Shown piece by piece: positions 55,120 through 64,000 of a stretch of 64,000 bases of DNA. Each line of letters opens with the position of its first letter. The first letter of the stretch is position 1. The translations under genes were made by a program, and so were the position numbers. The DNA is from Gymnothorax reevesii (lineage: Eukaryota > Chordata > Actinopteri > Anguilliformes > Muraenidae): NCBI GenBank assembly GCA_029721435.1, contig CM056583.1, positions 56,232,120 to 56,296,119 on the forward strand. The letters run 5' to 3'. A model generated the notes under the pieces. It made no database searches and had not been told where the DNA came from. It saw nothing but the letters and a program-made list of their open reading frames with translations.

Positions 55120-58100
55120 CTGAGAAAGACAGTATACAGTAGTAAAACCAAAAAATGAAAAACCTTTTCTTTGAAAAAAAAAATCAAAATCTTAAATTCA
55201 AATCAAAATAATCACAACTTTCAAGCATTAATGCAGAGAAGTTTTTCTTGTCAAGCGCAGTTCTGAAAGTTCACACCAGCACAGAAAACAACAGCTGCTC
55301 AGCACTTGAGGTGTGCATCTTCTTAACTTTTCAGTCCAATATGCCCAAAATTAGCTTGGTTCTAATTCACATTTTGGAAAATGAAAATAATTTGCAGGTC
55401 ATCTTTTTCCAAATATTGATTTTTGGTCATTCTAAAAAATTTTGGCCACAATCAGAGAAGTGAGTTGTTCCTTTTAAAGTTCAGACAATTTGCAACTTGC
55501 CTTATGCCATTTAAGGTTACTACAGAGACAACTACTTAAATTTAACCAAAAAAGAGTTTTAAAAGAAGCGTGAAGTATGTCCAAACTTTTGACTGGTACT
55601 TAACTGTAGCTGTAAATTTCATGCCTTTAATTCCTGCTGTCTTTTTAAAGTGCTTGTTTATCCAGAAATAAGATTTGGACCAAAGAATCTTTCATATAAA
55701 TACATCCTTTTTGCACTGGTCATTTCAAATTTAAATCAGCCATTACAAATTTATTAGCATTTTAATCACTGCAAAGCACAATCATCTCAGAAAGAATTTA
55801 TCTTCACCTATCTTTGGGTATGACATCATGGGAGGCATTTAGCCTGGGACAGAGAACAAATTGTGATTCGTAACTGTGGATTATTCCCTTAAAAAATGCC
55901 AAATATCTGCCTTATTTATGGTTGCAGCAATAAAGCTCATACAAGCAGAGGCATCATGGTCCATAAATTAAAAAAAAAACTCCACATATCCAGAAGGAAT
56001 GTGTGAACTTGGTGAAAAGGAAATGAGTGGATTTCACGGAGCCCGGATCAATGTCATGTTGTTCCTTCTCCCCCTCTGATATGAAAAATATTTGTTTTCA
56101 TCAGTTTATGGAACTAATATTCCTTGACAACATCTTTTTTTCTAGAAAAAGCAGCAAATTTGGGGCATTTAATTAACAAGATACTGTTCATGCACTGTTT
56201 GGTCAAACCTATACCAGATTAGTTTTTATTCAGAGAAAATTCAATGAATTTGCGCTTTAACTATAACTTTATTTTGACTGCAAATACATTACACTGAACA
56301 CAGAGTTAAAACACAGTATTTACCACAGCACTGCCCTGTCAAGTCAGATGGCAGTATCTGCTAATTTCTCAAAATTGGGAAAACCTGCCATTGACCCTCT
56401 ACACCACCAGCTCCATCTAATTTCAGTAGAGATTAGCCTGATCAATACACATGTACAGAGTTATTGCATGTGCAAGTTAGCAGTATCTACAAAAGTAGGG
56501 CAGGAGGTCAAGCTAGAGGGCAGTATCTGCAGCATTTCTTATCTGGGACAACTTCTCAAAAATATTTCGATTCACCAAAAATTCAGGGTATAATAGGAAA
56601 TCAATGTCATTGATAGCATTGTGGTCCAAGTAATTTCCTTCCAGTACCAAGAGTAAAACTAAAAGTCCAATTTTCTCAGTTTCACTATTTTGCAGATACT
56701 ACAGTCTGGCTTGACAGGGCAGAGCACACCTGTACCTGAAATTCAATTAGCAATTCACCTCACAAATCAATTTCCTGAACTGTCTGAAGAGCAAGAGATG
56801 GATCCATTACCTCAAGGACAATGCTCTTTCAAAACCTAGAAACTTTAAGGGCCCACTTTCCCCCATCATAAGCCAGGCAGGCAAGGACAATGACAATCCA
56901 TCCTGCCATCCATTAATCAGAGTAGTTCTACGTCAATTTAGACACCTGCGCGTGTTGCGCGATGGCCACAAGGGAGCGTGATAAAAAGAGCAGCAATCCA
57001 TCCAAAGAGACTCAATTAATCTCAAAACCACTACCCCGACCCTTTGCCTATCCTCTGAACAATACACACGAGAAAGATGAATACATAATTGACTTTGTTC
57101 GTTTTTGTTAAAGTGCTCGCTTTTATTCTGCAGGCATTATTTGAACATTTTATCAATAGCATGACTTATAATATTGAAGCCAGTTTTCTGGTGCATTTAT
57201 ATTGCTTTAAAAAGAACAAATGCCTGTCAGGTGTCCATAATGGAAACAACAGCCACAATAGCAGTCACACACTTGTTTACTACATACGGCACCAATGTAT
57301 AGAGGATACTTCACGCTACAATTTATGAGTGAGTACAAGACAATAAATTTCTCCACAAACTCACATGACCACCAACTTATTAAGATCACCTGGGTCTCTG
57401 TAGGACATTGAAATTGACGTTCTAGCAATACAGAACACCGCAAAGATAGCTGTCTGCGAACAGTGAAATTTGGCCATTGCAGCATGTCATTCACTTACCT
57501 TTAACGAAAAGGCAAACTTCATTTTGATCACACACTAAATAAAGTAGTGAGTGATAGGCGATAAAAAACATGGTCCAAACCTAAAAAGTAATTCTGGAAT
57601 TGAAAAAAAAGTATTTTTAAGGATTGAAAGAATTTAAAAATGGCTTATGAGGCCAGGGCAACTGATATTTTGACAGCAATGGATCACAGATTTTTTCCGA
57701 CCAACAGAGAAAGAGACCGACAGCACTCCTTGTCAGTGATTTTTAGAAATGAGCATCTCTGACCTAATGCTCTATGATGGTAAATGCATCTTTACCTCCA
57801 GTAAATTTTGTAATCCGTACTCTGTTAAACGAAAAAAATATACAAATTTTGTACCCCAAAAATTAATGTTCCAATTTGAGCAGGTCAAATCAAATAAAAT
57901 CCAGTAAATGGATAACTTGAGCATCAGCTTATGTCTTAAACTGATGTGTTTTGAATTTTGATATGCCCTTACATACACTGGTGGTAGGGCAAAGCAGCCT
58001 GTGAGAAACAGCACAAACGCTCCACAGTTAAGTCATATTATTGTCAATGCCAAATGTATACCAGCAAGTAACACAAATTTTACATCAATGTTACATTATC

Positions 58101-59556
58101 ATAAAACGGTGTTAAATATCTCCGCCAAGGAGGTCATGTTTTCACCCATGTTTGACTGTTTATCTCTCGGTTAACAGGATAACTCAAAAAGTTATGAATT
58201 GATTGGCACAAAATTTGGTAGGATGCAAGCTGGTAGTCCAAGGATGAGTTGATTCAATTTTAGAAGTGATCCGGAACATACTCTGGATTCTACAACCGGA
58301 AGAAGTTAAAATATGCCTGAACAGAATGATTGTCGCTTATGTACAAAACAGATTTTCATAAAATTTCAGTGCTAAATAGAATCTACACTAATGTAGAAAT
58401 GAATATATTTGTTGGTGATCTGGATAATTCTTGTGGATCCAGAACCAATAATACAAGTCAAGTCAAGTTTATTTATAAAGCACATTTAAAACAACAAAAG
58501 TTGAACCAAAGTAATAATAATTTGCCAATAATAATTGGCAAAGAATAAAATGGGGAAACTAAAACATCTACAGTATAAAATCAATAGAACTGTAAAAGGA
58601 AATCACCATCATACAGACATATGGCATGGCGCAGCTATGCACTTTACCGAGTGCCCTTCTAGTTTTCATTCATTCCTTCATTCACACATGTAGGCACCTT
58701 CTAGTGACATCAGAAATGGTTATGGTTAAGTTTAGACATGGTTCCCGCAAGTTGTAGGGTCTTGCATTTCCGGAAAATACCAGTTATCACCTTCCACAAC
58801 ATTACACATCCCATTGGTGCCATCTAATTTACATGGAAAACCCCCAAAATACAAATATACCCTTAGGGTTCAACTCTACCCACGAGTACAGTATGTAGTG
58901 TTGGATGAATATTGCCAATAGGTGCTTGTGGCTGGCAGAAATTCAGAATAGGCATGGCAATCTGTCTGTGCACCAGGTCTGATGATTTGTGCATGCAAGA
59001 AAATAGCACCCCAGTTACCATCTTTTGCTGTAGAATCTAAATTCTAATGACAAATAAAGTTAGCCATAGAAGGGTAAAATTCAAATGGCTATAATATTTT
59101 TAATATGTTGACGATTAAGTTAGTTGCCGTGAATTTTCCAAGCAATTAAATATCTGTAGAATTTGCTGAGCAATTCATATTGCAGAACATAATATAACTT
59201 GAAAATGTGAGGACAGCGGATAGTACTTAGTCAATTCAAGCAATAATCACATCGTACATCCATGAGCCGGTCTATAAGCATGCTTATTCCCATTTGCATT
59301 TCTTCTTGAAGGCAATTAGGAGTTTCATTCTTTGTGTTACTCCAAGAGCAGCTCTGACAAATTAGCACTATGCAATCTATTTTAACTTCAGAAAGGGTGG
59401 TGCAATAATTTAATAAACTTACCTCAAAATGGCTCCTGGCCGCAGGTCAAAATTCCTCTGTACAATTTTCAGCAGCTCTTCTTCGTCCCTTGTGGATGTT
59501 CCATAGTGGAACACAGAAATGGAAAGGGGGTGGCTCACACTGATTGCATAGGATAT
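55017..59556 (-). CDS. S-adenosylmethionine synthase (methionine adenosyltransferase), C-terminal two exons
   Basis: The enzyme makes S-adenosylmethionine from methionine and ATP, in the cytosol as dimer or tetramer. Two exons encode the last 78 residues. The first (59556-59423) has [20 protein letters not shown] and [10 protein letters not shown]; the second (55119-55017) has [20 protein letters not shown], then [10 protein letters not shown] and stop. These align along their full length with vertebrate MAT1A/MAT2A tails (FDLRPGVIVRDLDLKKPIYQ). The exon junction is phase 2, completing Arg, as in the family. The upstream exons, about 315 residues, are not found in 59557-64000 and must lie off the right edge behind the LINEs. 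Which paralogue (mat1a, mat2a or a fish-specific one) cannot be decided; [10 protein letters not shown] leans to the mat1a type. Confidence 0.93.
55896..56070 (+). pseudogene. THAP-domain remnant
   Basis: Starts [20 protein letters not shown] and continues with basic residues before a stop after an A-run, with KRNEW-like coding in another frame. THAP zinc fingers begin MPxxCxxxxCxN, so the first C-x4-C half is visible. Probably a leftover of a P-element-like transposon or THAP pseudogene. Confidence 0.5.
56331..56722. mobile_element. MITE with 31-bp inverted ends
   Basis: CTGCCCTGTCAAGTCAGA and GGCAGTATCTGC at the left; GCAGATACTACAGTCTGG and CTTGACAGGGCAG at the right. An extra internal GGGCAGTATCTGC lies near 56517. 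Noncoding, 392 bp. Confidence 0.75.
59423..59556 (-). CDS. SAM synthase penultimate exon
   Basis: Forty-four codons plus two bases. Acceptor TGCTTTAG, donor TTGAG|GTAAGT, starting in phase 0 as expected after the LVQ of the preceding family exon. Confidence 0.94.
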
Positions 59557-60199
59557 CTAAAGCACAATATGAGAGAAAATACAGCTTTGAGATGAATAAT
59601 TGGAATTCAGAACAACAGATCTACAGAGAAATACAATCCGACAGAAACAAAGGCTGCAAACCTGAACCAGACTGGAGCCCTGGCTGGGAGCTAGACTGAA
59701 GCCTTCCGTCACACTGGCTAAACAACACATCAGTGCCCTTGTTAAATTCCTCCAGGTACCCCGCCCAGTGTGGCCTGGAGGAGATCTCACAGAGGGCTCC
59801 TCAAAGTTAATTCTCCCAGTGTTCATACAGTTTCGCTTATTCCACATTGAAAAGAAAAGCTCAGCTCACGCTGTGAGTGCCAAGTCACAAAAATTCAGAG
59901 GAGCACGATCAAGGGCCGCTGTGACTTGCGAACGCATCCCACATGACCCGGAAAACAGAGTGACGTGAACTTTAGACGCATGCACCTTTGTGCCAGGAAT
60001 ACTGCAGCAAGCACAAGCCAGACTTTATCCTCAGAACAAAATAGCCACAAGCACTACACGAGAGAAGGTCAAGGAACAGTCTGCAAGGGAAAGGCAAAAA
60101 CCAGGAACTAAAATGCACACAGACAATGATTAACAATGAGGATTTGGTGTGAGAGAAAGTACAGAGGGAAGGAAGAAGCAAAAAATCAATAATTTAATA
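59557..60199. other. SAM synthase intron upstream of the penultimate exon
   Basis: No exon recognised; GC-richer near 59650-59800. The LINE tail begins at about 60200. Confidence 0.6.
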
Positions 60200-60594
60200 A
60201 TTACACTTTATATTACATTGCATTTAGCAGATAATTTTATCCAAAGCGACTTACAAAAAGGAGTAAATTGAGCATCAGTGGCAAAGTACAATAAGCAAAA
60301 CATTATCAAGTGCACAAGAAAAAAAAAAAAAACTGGGTGAAGTGCACTTGTAGCAAAACAGCAGGACAGAACAAAATAAGTGCCAAAGGGATTTGTTTAA
60401 GGAGAGAAAGACAAGAGTGAGTGAGTTAGTTAGTTGGTTAGGAGAGGAGGTGAACCCGGAAGAGATGAGTCTTCAGGAGCTTCTTTAAGCTAGAGAGGGA
60501 CGCCCCTGCTCTGGTTGCGGCTGGCAGGTCATTCCACCAGCGTGGAACTGCCTGTGAGAATTGTCTAGCCTGAGAGTGCCTTGTGAGTAGAGAT

Positions 60595-62297
60595 GGCACT
60601 GCTAGTCGGCATTCCTGGGAGGAATGCAGTGATCAGCCAGGTGTGGTTTGGTTTTCTGTAAACTCTGGTTTAAAGCAAGGTTGTGTGTTATCTCCAACCC
60701 TGTTCAACCTGTTCATTAATAGTTTAGTTAAAGAAATTAAACACACTGGGATTGGTATTGATATTGAAGGGGTTATCATGAATATTCTATTGTAGGCTGA
60801 TGACATAGCCTTAATGGCTGGTAATGAGAAAGATCTCCAGACTTTATTGAATGTTTTGGAAAAGTGGTGTAATGTTTGGGATATGTCCGTTAATACGGAC
60901 AAGACCAAGGTGGTTCACTTCAAGAAGGGCCCTAGTGTGATGAGAAGTGTTTTTGATTTTAAATTTGGGTACTGTAGGTTGGAAATTGTGCCTAAGTACC
61001 GGTATCTTGGCCTGATTTTGAATGAACATCTTGACTATAACGAAACGGCAAAATCTGTTGCACAAGCAGCCCAAAGGGCTCTGGGAATGTTGATTGCTAA
61101 AAGTAAAGTACATGGAGGGTTCCCCCACCAAGTATTTAAGAAACTCTATGATAGTTTGGTGCAGCCTATAATTGATTATGGTGCGTGCATTTGGGGTTAT
61201 AAGTCATACTCATGCATGCAAGCTGTTCAGAATCGTGCCGCTAAGTTCTTCCTTGGGGTGGGGAAATATACACCTGTGGCCGCTCTTCAGGGAGAGCTAG
61301 GCTAGGTATTACCTGAACAACGTCAATGGATGTGTATTATAAGACAATGGTGTAAATTAGGTAGAATGGACCAGGATAGGAGTAATAAGAAAATATTTCT
61401 ATGGGCTGTAAGCCATGCTGAATTTGGTAAAAAGAACTCTTTGTACTATGTTATAAAGTTTTTCAGAGATATTCAGTTGGGTGATGTAGCCAATATTAAC
61501 TCTAATCTAGATTTTCAATCATTAAAAGATGACATATGCCTAGTTTTGAAGGAATATTTCCAGTATTTATGGTATTCAAAAATAACTCGGCAAGAGGCCA
61601 GTCATGGATATGGGAGAAATAAGTTACGCACGTATTGTCTTTTAAAAAGGTGTTTTGAAACAGAGCATTATGTGGAAAATGTCATATCTCCTAATTACCG
61701 TCGTGCCCTTGCTAAATTTAGATGTGGCGTTGCACCACTTAGGCTTGAAACAGGTCGATATGTTGGTGAAGCTGAACACGAACGTATTTGTACTTACTGT
61801 AATTTAAATGAGATTGAAAATGAAGAGCATGTATTGATCCGCTGTACCCTGTATGATGATATCAGAGATGATGTGTTTCGGTTTGCTACTTCATGTGATG
61901 GTAATTTTTGTGCCTATTTGGACACTGAAAAACTTGTTTTTATTTTAAGTAGACCTGAAATGACGTATAGGATAGCCAAGGCCTGCCATGAAATTTTATT
62001 TAGACGTAAAATTAGTACTTATGCTCATGAACCGGTGTCTTAAAAATAAGAGGTGATTAATAAGTTATTCTATTTATTATACTTAGTATTATCTATGCTA
62101 CGTATTCTTTTATTTATCTTGTACCGTTTCTTTTTAATGTGATAAATGTACAATCAGGGTTCCATGTTACGTTTATGCTTGTTGATTTTATAGTCTCTCA
62201 TAACTCTTATAGAGAGTGGTTTGTATATGAAATGACTGATATCTGTTTTAATACATCGTATACAAGGTGAGACTTAAATAAAATAAAATGAATGATG
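60595..62297 (+). mobile_element. 5'-truncated LINE of another clade inserted in the L2 LINE
   Basis: Opposite strand to the L2. It carries the 3' part of a LINE: RT core, connection and C-terminal zinc-knuckle region, then an A-rich tail of AAATAAAATAAAATG type at 62274-62290. The L2 protein and UTR resume on both sides, so the insertion is later. Exact target duplication not resolved. Confidence 0.82.
60604..62043 (+). pseudogene. LINE reverse transcriptase with two in-frame TAG codons
   Basis: One continuous frame of about 480 codons apart from TAG at 60793-60795 and 61303-61305. Motifs: GLKQGCVLSPTLFNLFIN; ADDIALM directly after the first TAG, which replaces the usual Tyr/Phe of the catalytic (Y/F)ADD; VNTDKTKVVHF; KYRYLGLILNEHLDYN; and a C-terminal CTYCNLNE...HVLIRC zinc-binding pattern. 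The frame is otherwise well preserved, which implies a young insertion. Clade not certain (not L2). Confidence 0.8.
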
Positions 62298-63992
62298 AAT
62301 GTGTAAGCCAGTATGATGGGGTTGAGGTAGGAGGGAGCAGACCCAGATATCACTCTGTAGGACAGCAGAAGTGATTTGTATTGGATTCGAGCAGCAACAG
62401 GAAGCCAGTGGAGGCTGATGAGTAGTGGAGTGGCATGGGCCCTTTTGGGTTCATTGAATATCAAACGCGCTGCCACGCTTTGGACCATCTGTAGAGGTTT
62501 CGCAACACAGGCCGGGAGGCCAGCCAGTAGGGCATTGCAGTAGTCAAGCCAAGAGATGACCATTGCTTGGACCAAGATTTGCATAGCATAGTTGGTTAGG
62601 TATGGCCTGTTTTTCTTTATGTTGTATAAAACGAATCGGCACGACCGGGTAACGGAGGCAACAGGAGTTGAGAAGGAGAGCTGGTCATCGATCATGACAC
62701 CCAGATTCCTCACCACTTTGGATTAAGTGATTTCACTTGAGGCGATATTGATATTGAGATCATGATGGATTAATGGCTGGCTAGGAATGACCAAGAGCTC
62801 GTTCTTAGATAGGTTCAGCTGAAGGAGCTTCTCCTTCATCCATACAGAAATATCCGAGAGGCAGGCAGATATTCTTGCCAAGATGGTAGGGTCATCTGGC
62901 TGGAATGACAGCAAGAGCTGTGTATCATCTGCATAGCAGTAATATGAGAATCCGTGAGAACAAATGACTTAGCCCAATGATGTTGTATACATCGCGAAGA
63001 GCAGGGGCCCCAGCACCGAGCCTTGGGGGACCCTTGTGGAGAGGAGTTGCAACAGGTATATTTGCCCTTGCCATGACAGCGAAAACGAACGCCCCATGAG
63101 GTATGACTTGAACCAAGAAAGTGCTTTGCCCGAGATGCCCATATCAGCAAGGACTGATAATAGAATTTAGTGGTTTACTGTGTCAAAAGCCGCAGACAGG
63201 TCGAGTACAATAAGGACTGAGGATAGACCTGCTGCTTTGGCAGTTCTTAAGGACTCTGTCAAAAACAGCAGAGCTGTTTCAGTGGAGTGTCCACATTCGA
63301 ATCCAGACTGGTAAGGGTCTACAATTTTGTTTGCAGTGAGAAACTGCATGATTTGACTGGAAACCGCCCTTTCCATGACCTTTGATAAGAATGGGAGAAG
63401 CGAGATCGGCCTGTAGTTCTCAATCCGGGTAGGGTCAAGAGAAGGTTTTTTGAGGAGAGGCTTTACCAGTGACTGTTTGAATGTAGTGGGAACTGTGCCC
63501 GACCTCAATGAGGCATTAATCACATGTGATTGTAGGTGTCACTGCTGCGGATATTTCTTGCAAGGGTTTAGCTGGCACCGAGTCAGGTTGGCTTGTAGTA
63601 GAACGGCTACAAGACAGGAGTTTTGACACTTCACCATCAGTGAGAGGAGTGAATTCATGGAATGAGGTATGATCGCCCTTAGGAGACAGAGATGGGCATG
63701 TATTAGGACGGCTAAATGTGTTAAAGGTGTCAGATGGCACATTCGAGAAAAGCAGACACTGGCATGTAATAGGACAGCAAAATGTTTGATCAACAGGAAC
63801 GCCCTTTGGATTTGTGAAACCTCTGCTGATTCCGGCCACTTTGTCAGTGAAAAAGGAAGCAAATGTGACTGCTGAGAGGTTTGTGGCTGCAAGCGGAGGC
63901 GGTGGATTCAGTAGAGTAGAGAAGGCGGTGAATAGTTTGAGAGTCAGAGGTGCTGCTGATTTTGTCATCGTAGAAAGCCCATTTTGCAGCAT
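62207..63992 (-). pseudogene. L2 reverse transcriptase, broken
   Basis: Covers the region before the RT, the RT palm and thumb. Frames change near 63520, 63160 and 62720, and there is a stop before the YADD motif. The catalytic YADD itself is intact. The last residues shared with L2 end near 62300, where the second LINE is inserted. Confidence 0.85.
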
Positions 63993-64000
63993 TGATGCTG

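Larger units (their letters stand above)
55120..59422 (-). other. SAM synthase last intron
   Basis: 4.3 kb. It holds a THAP-like remnant (55896-56070), a MITE (56331-56722), and common fish repeat fragments near 58115-58300 (TATCTCCGCCAAGGAGGTCATG) and 58455-58495 (CAAGTCAAGTTTATTTATA). No exon was seen. Confidence 0.75.
60200..64000 (-). mobile_element. L2-clade LINE, interrupted
   Basis: Read on the minus strand the window edge already lies inside the element. Reverse-transcriptase words follow in order: YRPISLLPFLSKVMER, GFxxGHSTETAL, VLIVLDLSAAFDTVNH, VPQGSVLGPLLF, YCYADDTQ near 62934, LGVMIDDQLSF and LHWLPVAARIQYK. After the inserted LINE the protein end resumes (VPRWWNDLPAATR, LKKLLKTHLFR) near 60570-60440. 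The tail near 60240 (GTAAGTCGCTTTGGATAAAA on the minus strand) is typical for fish L2 3' ends. Frameshifts and stops make it inactive. Confidence 0.88.

Noticed and set aside
59557..64000. Upstream exons of the SAM synthase gene
   Set aside because: Looked for the preceding family exon with a CAG|GTAAG-type donor on the minus strand; only LINE sequence was found.

Overview
The window is vertebrate nuclear DNA and most likely comes from a teleost fish. It has intron-rich genes with GT-AG splice sites, AT-rich spacers, and many fish-type transposons: Tc1-like elements, hAT elements and their short derivatives, an L2-clade LINE and foldback repeats. No operons, CRISPR arrays, rRNA or tRNA genes were seen.

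Five protein-coding genes can be supported, three of them complete. From left to right they are: wrn (minus strand, only the first two coding exons, 7602-8365); purg (plus, one coding exon, 10020-11039); ppp2cb (plus, seven coding exons, 27588-34929, 309 codons); ubxn8 (minus, eight coding exons, 50874 down to 35903, 276 codons); and the last two exons of an S-adenosylmethionine synthase gene (minus, 59556 down to 55017). The order and orientation wrn/purg/ppp2cb/ubxn8 match the block I recall on human chromosome 8p12, including the head-to-head wrn-purg pair and the tail-to-tail ppp2cb-ubxn8 pair. Two human neighbours are not seen: TEX15, expected between purg and ppp2cb, and GSR, expected beyond the 5' end of ubxn8. 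A methionine adenosyltransferase gene lies there instead. The encoded proteins are a RecQ helicase-exonuclease, a single-stranded nucleic-acid binding PUR protein, the PP2A catalytic subunit, and an ER-membrane UBX adaptor for p97/VCP. They are neighbours by ancestry and do not form a pathway.

The rest is mostly transposon history. In 1-7600 (wrn intron 3) a Tc1-like transposon is split by a 915-bp tandem repeat and followed by a (TA)n tract and a second tandem array. The 8.4 kb after purg (11040-19496) is almost free of recognisable transposons and may be a very long 3' UTR. In 19497-26900 there are three Tc1-like elements, one holding a hAT element with a perfect 8-bp target duplication and another holding a solo LTR. 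The large ubxn8 intron (40915-49537) holds two inverted arms of about 460 bp around 5.5 kb of nested elements. A 790-bp foldback sits directly upstream of ubxn8. At the right edge an L2 LINE on the minus strand is interrupted by a LINE of another clade on the plus strand.

Exon borders and reading frames were worked out by hand and close exactly for ppp2cb and ubxn8. Family names for repeats rest on recognition, not on a search. I found no convincing new gene system; the most unusual items are the two large inverted-repeat structures, the synteny changes and the long transposon-poor tract after purg.
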